Positions 23,540 to 33,877 of a stretch of DNA of 64,000 bases are shown one piece after another; position 1 is the stretch's first letter; each line of letters opens with the position of its first letter. The notes under the pieces were generated by a model. The model was not told the DNA's origin. It made no database searches and saw only the letters and a program-made list of their open reading frames with translations. Where the stretch lies: assembly GCA_035578155.1 (NCBI GenBank), contig JAPWDM010000021.1, positions 5,840,204 to 5,904,203 on the forward strand, given 5' to 3'. The DNA is from Brachynemurus nebulosus. Lineage: Eukaryota; Arthropoda; Insecta; Neuroptera; Myrmeleontidae. A program made the position numbers and the translations under genes.

Positions 23540-24388
23540 CAGTGTTGCCACAAGGTTACATTTCTTACATTTTTTGTAACTTTTCATCAATCCATGTAAC
23601 ATGTATGTAACAAAAGATTTTAAGCGTATTTATGTAACTTTTTAAAATTATATACATTGTTTGCAACTGTCAAATTCATATCTTAATTCAAAAACTCATA
23701 ACTCCCACTTAATTGCTTTTATCAATTTCGTCACACACACAAACCTATACGGTACATGCCTGAAGTTAACTTAATTTTTACTACATACCATCTGCAGCTA
23801 AATATGAATTAAATTAAAGCCTTTCTGCTCAAGAATATTGACGGAAAGCATTTAAACTAGAAAAAATTGATGGAAGAACTATGTTTCCAAATCTGAAGAA
23901 AGCGTTTCCATTATTAGTGGTACTACCGTTTTTGAATGCTAATCTGGAGATAATATTTAGCCAATTAAAACTAATAAAAACTTCTCATCGCAATAATTTA
24001 CATACGGCTACTGTATCTGCACTCATGTCCACAAAAGAAAATAATAAGGATTCTATAAAATTTGAACCTATTGAATCTCTTCTCTGTAGTCAGATAAAAA
24101 TAAATTGACATATCTTTATTTTATTGTAATATAATAAATACAATTCTCTTTATTATCTTCATTTGACTTAAAATTCAAGGGAAAATAAAAAAGATAAATT
24201 AATGAAGTGGTCATATTTTTATTGTATCTACTTTGGCAAATAAAAATTTAAAAAGATTATAATAAAAATATAATTGGAGATGGCAATTCGTATCAACAGA
24301 AAATTACTATTACGTAACTTTTTGTTTAAAAATGTACCTTTTAAAGTATGCCAACGTAACTTTTAGCCAAACGAGTGTGGCAACACTG
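23540..24388 (+). mobile_element. hAT element derivative with 8-bp target duplication
   Basis: Terminal inverted repeats CAGTGTTGCCAC (23540-23551) and GTGGCAACACTG (24377-24388) are perfect, and GATGTAGA flanks both ends (23532-23539 and 24389-24396). The 849-bp length is far below an autonomous hAT; only the 3' end of the transposase remains. Confidence 0.95.
23809..24108 (+). pseudogene. hAT transposase C-terminal dimerisation domain
   Basis: Read from 23809 the frame gives LSAQEY, a stop replacing Trp, then KAFKLEKIDGRTMFPNLKK, VLPFLNANLEIIFSQLKLI and SHRNNLHTATVSALMSTKE, ending at 24108. This is the hAT dimerisation region, with the N-A-x-x-E-x-x-F-S type motif altered to NANLEIIFS. From ATG 23881 the last 75 codons are open. 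The catalytic core is absent, consistent with an internal deletion of the element. Confidence 0.85.
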
Positions 24389-24425
24389 GATGTAGATGAA
24401 GATATCATGAAGTCCAAGAAAAATG

Positions 24426-25429
24426 TCTGAAGATAACAAAAACTTCCAAACAATTCGAAGAATTGTGATACTAAGAGCGAGTTATTTGAAAAATACTATG
24501 CAGTGACTAATTACTGTTTATAAAACTGATTATTATACATGTTGAGATTAAAGCAATTGCTAAACATTTGGATTACAGTCATTTAATGTCATGTTCAGTC
24601 CTTTTCATACGTTGATAATCAATACTCTATTTGAACGTGATTCGGGAAAACGCTAAATTGCGACAATAAAATTTTCAAAATTCCAAAGAACCTTTTTTCC
24701 ACAAATTAATGAGAACATTTTACAGGCTAAAATTTACACAACACTAAAGGTCGCGAAGTTTTTTCAGTTCTGACAAGAATTCGGTCTAATAATTCTTACC
24801 TTTGATCTAAATTTCATCGATTTTTATCAAGAAATGCCCCATATTGTCCCTCTAACGCCAATAGACTTGAAGGTATTCATTAATATCTGGAACGTTCCCT
24901 CCGAATTTTTTGGCTTTCTGGGTTCTTTAGGCCCAAAACGTCAAGACCCACTATATAGCCTACGCTACGTGGCCCGAAAAGTAATAAACCATCAACATTT
25001 CAACACTCCTAGAGAAATAATTAAAATAGTACTGTTCCTAAAACACCTTAGTAGGAGTTTTTGGCCGGAGCCAGCACCACCTTCCCACCTGCCGACTTTT
25101 TGAGTGACCTCGGCAGGAGGCAAAACTACCGAGGCGGTTCTAGAAGCCGCCGGCAGTGGGTGGAGCAAAATTTGGTCTCCAACCTAACGATAATCTAGTG
25201 AAATTTTTTCTAACCTAACAGAACCCAATGGAACTTGATCTCACCTCACAGACCCCAACAAAATTTAGTTTAACCTAACAAAATTTTTTCAAACCTAAAA
25301 ATTCAAAAATTCATTGTCTTTGGCTCTCATTCAAATTTGGCTCTCATAGTCTGGATAATAGCAATCCCTGTGCGTAAGTTTGAAAAATTGTCAATAAATG
25401 GTGCTGAAAATCCTTTTTGATAGTTAAAC
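24426..25429. other. Unassigned stretch left of E1
   Basis: No clear gene. An open frame at 24834-25103 (plus) has no recognised domain. 25085-25165 is GC-richer and forms imperfect CCGACTT..GTCGG-type pairings, and 25180-25300 has four loosely spaced AACCTAAC-like words in degenerate units of about 35 bp. Confidence 0.45.
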
Positions 25430-25729
25430 TAGCCATTAAAAGATGGCGTTGCTGATCTGAGCTACCGCGAACTCTGTACCATGATTCAAAATTCCATGAA
25501 AAGATGGTGCTGCTAGTCTGAACCACCGCGAACTCTGTACCTAGATTCAAAATTCCATGAAAAGATGGTGTTGCTTCCATAATTTTATAATATTTTTATC
25601 TGAAAACAGGTTTAAACTTGTATAAATTGCCAGCTGACGTCACTAAAGGTAAACTGATATCAAATAGCGAAGATTGATAGTATGGCTACATAAAGTGTGA
25701 TGGCTAACGTCATCATACTATTTTTCTGC

Positions 25730-25760
25730 TATAAAAAAGCTGCGACAGAATTTCTTCATT
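25730..25760 (+). promoter_or_regulatory. Probable TATA/initiator core promoter
   Basis: TATAAAAAAG begins at 25730 and TTCATTT, an initiator-like word, has its A at about 25758, 28 bp downstream. The first ATG of the adjoining gene is at 25911. TGACGTCA-like words lie close upstream in the element arm. Confidence 0.5.
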
Positions 25761-25910
25761 TACAATTTTGTTCGAAACTTTAGTGAAAACATTAAATCTT
25801 ATTGTTGTAAAACAATTCTTTCAATTGTTGTGTTAACAATTAATTATTGCCAACAATTGAATCCATTACTGCTGATGCTTCATCTGGAAACAGAGACTTA
25901 ATTCAAAAAA

Positions 25911-26228
25911 ATGGCGAGAAATTTTATGGACGAATTGAATCATCTTGGTGCTGTTAAACGATGGATTAAACTTTCTGACATGGAGATTGGAAAAGTATAT
26001 AATATAATGGGAGCAAGTCAGTTGCCGTCAAAATTCAATTCATCGAAAATGAAGACAATATTGGAATTATAAATTGGATACATTTCGTTACCGGCGAGAT
26101 TTGACAATTTGAACGAGCAAATGCTGGTATGGCTGCAGAGCAATCCAAAACTTGGTATTGTGAATAATGGGCCAATCGGACTAACTCATAAACTGGAATT
26201 CAAAACATTGGATCTTCAAAGTTCATAA
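25911..26228 (+). pseudogene. Small cargo protein of E1, possible OB-fold-like, one stop
   Basis: ATG 25911 opens a frame of 105 residues broken only by one TAA after MKTILEL. Visible motifs are MARNFMDELNHLGAVKRWIK, an EIGKVYNIMGASQL strand-turn-strand, SLPARFDNLNEQML, and KLEFKTLDL near the end. The pattern of a short strand-rich domain followed by LPARF is one I associate with small proteins found repeatedly in insect and cnidarian repeats; an OB-type single-strand DNA-binding role is a guess. Its 3' end overlaps the 3' end of the opposing gene by 29 bp (26200-26228). A TATA box lies about 180 bp upstream. Confidence 0.5.
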
Positions 26229-26592
26229 TGGGCGCTGACGGTAGTAGTCGTTTCAAATACCGCACTTTTTCTTCTCCTTTCGTATAAATGATTCGAGTTC
26301 CGGGTAGATTGTTTATTAAAATGTATCGTAGTTCCTGGTATTCAATATATCCATCCATGCAGGCGAACCCATAATGATTTTTCCGCAACCAGCGAGCTGT
26401 GCGCTGATCTTTTTCACTTAATCTGCAAAACGGTATTGGTGATTTGAAAATATAGTGTTGTAGTATATAATCTTCACCACAATTTTCCTCCGAAGAATCG
26501 AATTTCAACACAGCCAATTCCTTTATGTAGAATTTCCCATTTGTTGAATTTGGAAATCCTTGGAAGTCAACAATTAGTGCGTCGGTCGCCAT
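26200..26592 (-). CDS. Small cargo protein of E1, possible exonuclease-like fold
   Basis: An intact 130-residue frame starting at ATG 26592 (MATDALIVDFQGF). Motifs in order: IVDFQGF, FYIKELAVLKF, HYIFKSPIPFCRLSEKDQRTARW, the NHYG step, GYIEYQELRYIL, and TRIIYTKGEEKVRYLKRLLP, ending IMNFEDPMF. The pattern of a strand ending in Asp, then a strand ending in KELAV, and a late KGxEKVxYL helix resembles a DEDD-type exonuclease (RNase H-like) fold whose catalytic acids are not all evident. Similar proteins recur in arthropod repeats in my memory, without an established function. It is convergent with, and overlaps, the 25911-26228 gene. It has no internal stop, unlike its neighbour. Confidence 0.6.
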   Translation of the reverse strand: MATDALIVDFQGFPNSTNGKFYIKELAVLKFDSSEENCGEDYILQHYIFKSPIPFCRLSEKDQRTARWLRKNHYGFACMDGYIEYQELRYILINNLPGTRIIYTKGEEKVRYLKRLLPSAPIMNFEDPMF

Positions 26593-26663
26593 TGTGCGAT
26601 GTCTAGAGTCAAATTGTTGGGTTTAGAATTCAGTAACTAATGTTTTCTTCAAAATAAAATTGG

Positions 26664-26671
26664 TTTTTATA
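26664..26671 (-). promoter_or_regulatory. TATA box for the minus-strand cargo gene
   Basis: On the minus strand CTATAAAAACC lies about 75 bp upstream of the ATG at 26592, with ACATTAGTTAC about 30 bp downstream as a possible initiator. Confidence 0.5.
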
Positions 26672-26679
26672 GGTGCGAG

Positions 26680-28019
26680 CTTGCTTAAATAAGTCGTATG
26701 TATGTATGTTTACTGACTACTAACTACTAACATTTAAATTAATTTTTAATATCATACCCTAAAACTTGATTCGAATATAAAAATTCCTCATAAATTTATG
26801 TATAATTATTTTATATTATTAGCATTGTGTAATTTAAATATATGGCTATGAGTAGAAATGTTAGTTTTTATTCATATGCCGATTTTTGCTAGCAAAATGT
26901 AATAAGTTTATATTCAATAATTATCAAATGTTATAAAAAAGTCCATTTACAATTATGGTACACCATATATACTCGTAAATTTTACAAAAATATATCACTC
27001 TGTACATTTTTTAAATCTGTGTGCACATTCTTTGATGTTATTTAATATCAGAGTATATATTAATCAGCTAAAAATTGTTACATACTTACGTTATAAATAT
27101 CTAAGTGTGTATTTTTTTTAAAATATGTACCTTATAAATACCGATGATTACTTACTATATCTCTAATCAAGCGATATCGTGTTATAAAATACATAAGAAT
27201 TTGCTCATTTAATGTAAAAATATTTGATCATCAACAATTAAATAAAAACGAATTTTTTAAAATATATATAGTAATATAATATTTTGCATATGTACAGTAC
27301 TCTGTTAAAAGTACGGGTTTCTACACCGTTAAAAAACATTTTTTACAATATCAATATATTGTAAAAAAATCATATTTCTTAATATTTTTAAAACTGAAAT
27401 GTAATATCAAGAATTTAAAACAGTTTTGAAACATTAGTTTCTCCTCATAATATTTTTTTAGTCTTAAATTAATAGCACATATTCCCAATATTTTAAAAAA
27501 ATTTTCCTTTTAGTATTTTATAACTTATCTAAAAAAATTTATAGCTATTTTTATCAAAAAAAAATTATTACTTGCTATTGTTAAAAAATTAGTTAAATAT
27601 ATCTATAGGTATTAAATGACCTCTAGTTTTTGTAAAAGACTGTAATAGCAATTCATCTTAAATACGAAATTATTTTATCAATGCTAAATAAGCGTTTTTC
27701 TCATATTGTCATACTCCAATATATATTGTATATTATTATAATTTATAAAAATGCGTTTTATTTATTAAAAAATTTAACAAAATTACAATCAGACTTCACG
27801 ATATTTCTGATTATATACTATGTCATGTCTATACATATATTAACAAGTTTGCCAAAAAAATGATGATGGAAATACTAGAAGTCTTAAGACGTTAGTTATA
27901 CTAACAAATGACGATGAACGATTTGGTTCATGGTATCCCAACAATAAACTTCAAACTCTCCCGGGGGTATTCAGAGATAAATAAGAACATTACATATATT
28001 GAGTGATGTAGGTAGTATA
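26680..28019. other. AT-rich filler inside E1
   Basis: No gene, repeat array or element end recognised; very A/T-rich, with short open frames of no resemblance. Confidence 0.5.
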
Positions 28020-28602
28020 TCTACTTAATAAAATTCTAACACTGACTGACTGACAGACAACGCACAGCCTAAACCGTTGGGTTTAAAAGAATGAAATTTT
28101 GCATAGGAGTTCCCTATGTGACGTAGGTGAGCACTAAGAAAAGATTTTTTGAAAAATTCGTCCCCTAAGTGGGTTTAATAGGGAATGAAAATTTGTATGT
28201 AAATTCTTTAATTTTGAAGTTAGTGATATTGAAAACATGTTACTATGGCTATTAAAATACTTACTATGGCTATCAAACTACGTTGATTAATATTAAAATA
28301 AATATTTAATAAATCATTAACTTTGACCGATAGACAACGGACAACCTCAACTGCTGAGTTTAGAGGGACGAAATTAAGCACAGGACTTATGAAAATTGGC
28401 GTTTAGGCTTCTATTTATAAATAAAAGTCAGTTGTTTCTGGAAATTTATTCCCTAGGGCGTTAAAACAGAAAATGAAAGTTTATATGGGAAGTTCATCGT
28501 GGATATTGATTTAGGCTTTTGAAAAACATTAAAAGTGAGCACAAAGTGAGTACCTAATAAAGAGATATTGTCGATGGGCAATCCCATTGGGTATACGGCT
28601 AG
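28020..28602 (+). mobile_element. Non-autonomous Helitron-like element
   Basis: The 5' end reads A|TCTACTTAATAAAATTCTAA, the TC start typical of insect Helitrons. The 3' end has a stem ATGGG-CAAT-CCCAT (28574-28587) 11 bases before CTAG, followed by T. No coding sequence is present. The repeated TGACTGACTGACAGACAACG motif near the 5' end is also typical of such elements. Confidence 0.7.
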
Positions 28603-29540
28603 TATGTAAATAAAAGATAAATAAAATCAAACTCCAAAAATGTATGAAACCGAATCCAACGAAACTTAACCCATTGATCAAAACAAGTCATAAAAATTTT
28701 TCAAAAAGTGGTATTTTACAAAGTAAAATTTTCAAAAGGTGGTGTTGTGCAAAGTAAAATTTTGAATAATAATTATTATGTTTATATATCCCCCAATATT
28801 TTTACCATAAACAATAGTTATAGAAAGATAGGTAGGTATTGAAAAAAAGTGCTAAATAAAAATTTGCTTTTTATAGACAGTGAAATGTTTTAAAACTATT
28901 CGCAGTTTAATTTTGTAAAAACACCTAAAAAATTATCAATTAGAGACAAATATTATTTCTAAGCAAACGAATTGAAAATTACGTCTAATGCAAAAAAACG
29001 TAACATTCCTTTATGTAATTTTATACCATAAGAATATATACGTATACAGGGTGGAAAGTAAAATAATTGTCATCGTTTTCAAGAGCGGATGAAAACTTTA
29101 ATTTGGAGTATGAAATTTTATTTTATTTTTCCGGAACTATGCTGAATTCAATTAATTAACCCTTTCCTGCACAGCAGTTTTAGATCACTATTGTTCGACG
29201 ATCCTTTATTTTTAACAAATCATTAATAATATGGATGAATACTTATTGGTAAGAATTACATAGTTTGCACATATGTTCTATTGTGTCAGAACGTCAAATT
29301 GCCTATATTCAGGAGCAAAAAAAAACATTACCTAATTTAATAGCTCTGAAAATATACATTGGATAATTCGTTGTAAGAATAATCGCTTCGACGATCTTTT
29401 TTTAACGAATTTGTTTAAGGACTGTGGTATGTAAGAAATAATAACACTCACATAATTTTTAAAATATTTTATTAAATAATTAAGTAACAGCTATTGGAAA
29501 AGTTACACAATATTGGTTTAGCTTACAACTCATAAAATGG
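28603..29540. other. AT-rich filler inside E1
   Basis: No gene recognised. Confidence 0.5.
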
Positions 29541-29785
29541 GAGTGACTCTTTGAGAGTGACTCTTTTGGGAGTGACTCTTTTGGGAGTGACTCTTTTGGG
29601 AGTGACTCTAGAAGTGACTCTTTTGGGAGTGACTCTTTTGGGAGTGACTCTTTTGGGAGCGACTCTTTGGGAGCGACTCTTTGGGAGTGACTCCTTGGGA
29701 GTGACTCTTTGTGAGTGACTCTTTTGGGAGTGACTCTTTTGGGAGTGACTCTTTGGGAGTGACTCTTTTGGGAGTGACTCTTGCA
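29541..29785. repeat. GAGTGACTC minisatellite
   Basis: About 16 units of 14-16 bp, consensus GAGTGACTCTTTTGG, with shorter GAGTGACTCTTTG and GAGCGACTC variants. Each unit carries a 4-1-4 inverted word GAGT-G-ACTC. Open frames read through it (RVTPK or KSHSQ repeats) are artefacts of the repeat. A short version of the same array occurs in the interior of E2 at 40056-40112. Confidence 0.93.
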
Positions 29786-30370
29786 CCAAAAGGCACGAAA
29801 ATGACATCAGACGAAAACGCCCCAAAAGACAAAGAATACTAAATTATCAATTTATCGCAAAATATTTCTTTTTCTTTAAAATAAATTAAAATAAAAAAGT
29901 GTGTTTTTATTTAGAGGAAGACCTGCACAAATTTTCAGATAAAAAATATACAATCATATGATAAAATTCATTTTCACATATTAGACAGAAATTTTCGCTA
30001 TTTGATATCAGTTTACTTTTAGTGACGTCAGCTGACAGTTTAAATCTGTTTTCAGATAAAAATATGATATAATTATGAATCACGATACACAATTCGCGGT
30101 AGTTCAGACTAGCAACGCCATCTTTTTATGAAATTTTGAATCAAGGTAAGAGTTCGCGGTAGCTCAGACTAGCAACGCCATCTTTTTATCGAATTTTGAA
30201 TCAAGGTACAGAGTTCGCGGTAGTTCAGACTAGCAACGCCATCTTATCATGGAATTTTGAATCAAGGTACACGGTTCGCAGTGGTTCAGACTAACAACGC
30301 CATCTAGACGGCATAGCTTACCTATCTCCTCCCGGGGTCGCTCAAACATCGGGAGGAGGGGAGGAGGGCT

Positions 30371-30892
30371 CAGAATACCCATATTCCTACTACTCACCTT
30401 GTATTTTGACAGATAAAAAAAAATCATAACTGACAATTTTTATACAGCGAGCAAAACCGTATAATAAACGTAGCTTTCTACATTGCACAGCTGAAAAAGC
30501 TAAACACTTTTCCCAGTTTGTTAAGTATTCATATTTAAAGGTAGGGAAATATTCATCACCAAACATCGCGGCGGTAACTTGTTACACTATTCTTTCCAGT
30601 TTGTTCGTATTTTTTTCCACTCTTTCATATTTTTGTAACAGCAGCAACGTGGAAACGGTAACAGACGCGACAACGAACACAAATTAAGAATCTAGAACGT
30701 TTAAACAAACGGAAACTATCTTTTCGACTCGGCAACTTTTATTCGTTTTAATGTAAAATTTATTTTGAAAATTATCTTTCATAATTAAATGATCTGCGTT
30801 TGCGTATTACAATTTGAGATGTGAACGTAACGTAAAAAATTGTGAATATGTGAACTTAAAAATTGGTTTTTTATTGCATTTGAGAAGATCTG
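30371..30892. other. Unassigned stretch between E1 and family R
   Basis: No gene seen. Confidence 0.5.
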
Positions 30893-31824
30893 GGAATCTA
30901 CAAAGAGCTCAAAAGGAATATCTTGGCCAATGGAAAGACCAACGGACACATATGAAAAAACTCTCGGTGGATTTTAAGAACCCAATGTAACAAAATCAAA
31001 AAAAATTTACGACCACTAAGGGAAGCCCTGATGTGGGTAATTGTTCTAGTCGGATCGAAGCAAGGTACAGATGGTAATAAAAAATGACAATGCAGTTGTA
31101 GCACGCCGTCCCTTTTTTTAAAATTTACTGAGGGGTAGAGGTTAAAATAAAAAACAATGAAAAGGGCCATTCCGTTCAATGGTTAGAATCAAAATTGTTG
31201 TAAATTATTCCATAAAATTTTTCGAAGCTTGTTTAGACATCTTGTCGACGACAAGAACTTTTCTAGGTCAAGTGATTTATGAAAACAATTTGGTTCTTAG
31301 GAAAATGAGGACCTTTTATAATACCATTCGTCCAAATTTCATCGATTTTCAAAAACGAGATAAATACAGAAGATACAAACAAATTTTCATGCTATAACAC
31401 CAACTCTGACCCAAAAACATCAGGATTCGATGAAAATCACTAATTTATAATCATTCGCTATTTTGTTTATATGAATACTGACATGGATGGCCTGTCGTTG
31501 CAAAAAACGTGGAAATTTACTCCAGCATTCGCCCCAAACGAATAGTCGACTGGCTACCGGTGAGGCAGCTAGTAAAAAATCCATCCTCCAAGAACTTTTT
31601 TTTGGCGCCAAAAAAGTAATTTGCGATTTATTTTTTCACAGGAAAGTGTTCCATTACGTATAAAAAATATATACATATTGTTAATTAACCATACATTTTT
31701 AATACGGTATTCGCTCTATTTAAACCATTCTTGCGAGAAAAACTCAAAAGCCGTATTATTGTCCATGGCACCAAGAGCCCAAAATGTTTACTAAAATGTT
31801 CTGTCGGTAATTTAGATTTATCAC

Positions 31825-32144
31825 CAGAGTGGCGATTGAAAACCAATTTCAAAATTCCCTGACTTTTCCCTGACTCTGAATAAAATTCCAGGGCCTATTC
31901 CAAAAAAAAAAAAATATTGTTGAAATGTTAATTATTTCTAAAAGTAAAGTTTTTTGACGACCTTCTTTTTTTTTGCTCGTCAGTGGCAAAAAATACAACC
32001 GAAGAGCAAAAAAACTTTTCAGAAAAACTATTCGCCGGGGCGAAAACTGCAAAAAATCCCTGGCTACGACTGAAATTCCCTGACTATTCCAGAAACTCGA
32101 AATTCCCTGACTTTCCCAGATTTCCCAGGTCGATCGCCACCCTG
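31825..32144. mobile_element. hAT-like MITE in family R
   Basis: Ends CAGAGTGGCGAT and ATCGCCACCCTG are inverted with one mismatch, and subterminal TTCCCTGACTTTTCC-type words recur near both ends. The same element sits at the same point in copy C (49479-49792), so it predates their duplication. No convincing target duplication is visible. Confidence 0.6.
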
Positions 32145-32296
32145 ACCACGTGTCAGTGGTAACCAGTGGTATGAATTGTTACTAATGTGTGACAAAGAAT
32201 ATGAAGGTAAATCATTATTTGGACATGTTTTTGTAATGTGGTTCTGAAATTGAAAATTTACTAATATTTTTTCTTTAGTGCTAACATTTCCAGCTA

Positions 32297-32456
32297 TTAA
32301 CGCCTTTAGGACTAATGACGAGCTCAGCTCGTCATACTAATTTTTAGAAAAAATTTAACTGACGAACGTATATTGTCTTATATAGGTAACTGAAGGCAGT
32401 GCCATAAAGAGTGATCATGTTGTGTATAAATTAAGCAAAACGTACCAAACTTGCAA
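32297..32456 (+). mobile_element. piggyBac-like MITE, 3'-truncated copy
   Basis: Starts TTAACGCCTTTAGGACTAAT like the complete copy at 49940-50168. It contains the 21-bp palindrome at 32315-32335 (arms ATGACGAGCT) and ends prematurely after CCAAACTTGCAAT at the junction with family R copy B. Confidence 0.65.
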
Positions 32457-33183
32457 TCTCGGTGGATTTTAATAGCCCAATGTAACAAAATCAAAAAAAA
32501 ATTTACGACCACTAAGGAAAGCCCTGATGTGAGTAATTGTTCTAGTCGGATCGAAGCAAGGTACAGATTGCAATAAAAAATATGACAATGCAGTGGTAGC
32601 ACGCCGTCCCTTTTTTTAAAATTTACTGGCGGGGGGGGTAAAGGTTAAAAGTAAAAAAACAATGAAAAGGGACATTCCGTTCAATGGTTAGATTCACAAT
32701 TGTTGTAAATTATTCCATAAAATTTTTCGAGGCTTGTTGAGACATCTTGTTGAGGACAAGAAATTTTCTAGGTCAAAAGATTTATGAAAACAATTTGGTT
32801 CTTAGGAAAATGAGGACCTCTTATAATACCATGCGTCCAAATTTCATCTATTTTAAAAAACAAGTTAAAGACAGAAGATACAAACAAATTTTCATGTTAT
32901 AACACCAACTCTGACCCAAAAGCATCGGGATTAGATGAAAATCACTAATTTATAATCATTCGCTATTTAGTTTATATGAATACTGACATAGATGGCCTGT
33001 CATTGCAACAAACGTCCCAATTTACTCCACCATTCGCCCCAAACGAATAGTCGACTGGCTACCGGTCAGGCAGCTACTAAAAAATCCGTCCTCCAAAAAC
33101 GTTTTTTGGCGCCAGAAAAGTAATTTGCGGTTTATTTTACACAGGAAGGTGTTCCATTATGTATAGAAAGTATATAAATATTA
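32457..33183. repeat. Family R repeat, copy B, truncated at both ends
   Basis: Begins inside the unit (CTCGGTGGATTTTAATAG, equivalent to about 30965) and stops at ATATAAATATT, where the Penelope-like element takes over. It has a poly-G tract (32632-32639) absent from copy A. Confidence 0.8.
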
Positions 33184-33292
33184 AATTATTAGAATCCAAC
33201 TGCAGGTAAAATGAATAATGAAAAAATTTTTTAGCGACAGCCTTCATATAAATTATTAAGAACGAACTAAAAGAAAGAAAATTGTTCTACAT

Positions 33293-33321
33293 GTTTCAGT
33301 CATTTAAATGACCATCTTCAG
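33293..33321 (-). ncRNA. Hammerhead-like motif remnant
   Basis: On the minus strand CTGAAGA (one change from the CTGATGA core) is followed by a perfect self-complementary stem GTCATTTAAATGAC and then GAAAC, matching the second core box GAAA. Penelope-like elements are known to carry hammerhead ribozymes in their ends. The flanking stem pairing is not clear here, so activity is doubtful. Confidence 0.4.
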
Positions 33322-33877
33322 GAAAAATCAATAATTCAGTTGTGAAACAACTGAGAAAAAATAATATCAAAAGGACATAACCTCCAAATATCAAATGGAT
33401 GTCAAAAATGACAGACGAAATTAAAAGAAATTAAAAATCAAAAAATCAAAAAATTAACGGACCCCATACGAAATAGGGAAAGTCAAAATCATGATAAAAT
33501 ATTAGAAGACGAGATGCGACCAAATACTTACCGTATCAGGAAACATCAAGAATGTAAAATTCCAACGAAGTCGTAGAAAAAACCGGTATGTCACAAATAA
33601 ATTATGTAACATCACAAAAAATTACAAAATCATTAGAAATTAGAAAATAATATAAAAGTAAAACCCAGTAATTATTACACTTAAAACACTCAATATTAAC
33701 TTGAACATATTTTAGTAGAAAAATTAAATTGTTGAGGTTAGACAAGAAATTGAAAAATGATTATTAATTAATTATTAAAACAATAGTTAAGTAGGATCAT
33801 GTGTAGTGTTTGACGTTTTGTTATTAAATGGCTGTTCAAATTGCTTAGATATTATTTTCATGAGAGAACGACATTGA

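Larger units (their letters stand above)
23030..24425. repeat. Duplicated module, copy 1 (partner 47310-48553)
   Basis: The sequence from the AATGCATAGAATTATTTAA block, through the CATCAACTAAAGCCAAATATC family B unit and the hAT element, is repeated at 47310-48553 in the same order. The first part also matches, inverted, 2190-2270 and 63905-63985. Both copies have the hAT element at the same base, so the duplication happened after that insertion. Confidence 0.88.
25430..30370. mobile_element. Foldback-like element E1 with two-gene cargo
   Basis: 25430-25672 reappears inverted at about 29995-30310. Units of about 61 bp (AGATGGCGTTGCTAGTCTGA, then GAATTTTGAATCAAGG read the other way) occur about two times on the left and four on the right, and are followed inward by a GCTGACGTCACTAAAGGTA-type block and ATATCAAATAGCG at the inner edges. 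The right end runs on to GCCATCTAGACGGCATAGCT and a GGGAGGAGGGGAGGAGGG tail, matching the right end of E2. The left end is shorter, so no target duplication can be claimed. The interior holds a convergent gene pair, AT-rich filler, a Helitron-like insertion and a GAGTGACTC array. Confidence 0.7.
30893..32456. repeat. Family R repeat, copy A, with nested MITEs
   Basis: Non-coding repeat beginning AATCTACAAAGAGCT, also present at 48554-49939 (copy C) and, 5'-truncated, at 32457-33183 (copy B). Copy A contains a nested hAT-like MITE and, from 32297, the left part of a piggyBac-like MITE that is cut off where copy B begins. No protein is recognised. Confidence 0.85.

Noticed and set aside
25180..25300. 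Possible interstitial insect telomere repeats (AACCTAAC words)
   Set aside because: Only four loosely spaced words inside degenerate units of about 35 bp; no TTAGG tandem run.
29523..29832. Open frames with RVTPK or KSHSQ repeats
   Set aside because: Translation of the GAGTGACTC minisatellite; unit lengths vary by one base and shift the frame between copies.
31817..32152. 8-bp target duplication around the hAT-like MITE of family R
   Set aside because: TTTATCAC and ACCACGTG do not match, and copy C flanks do not match either.
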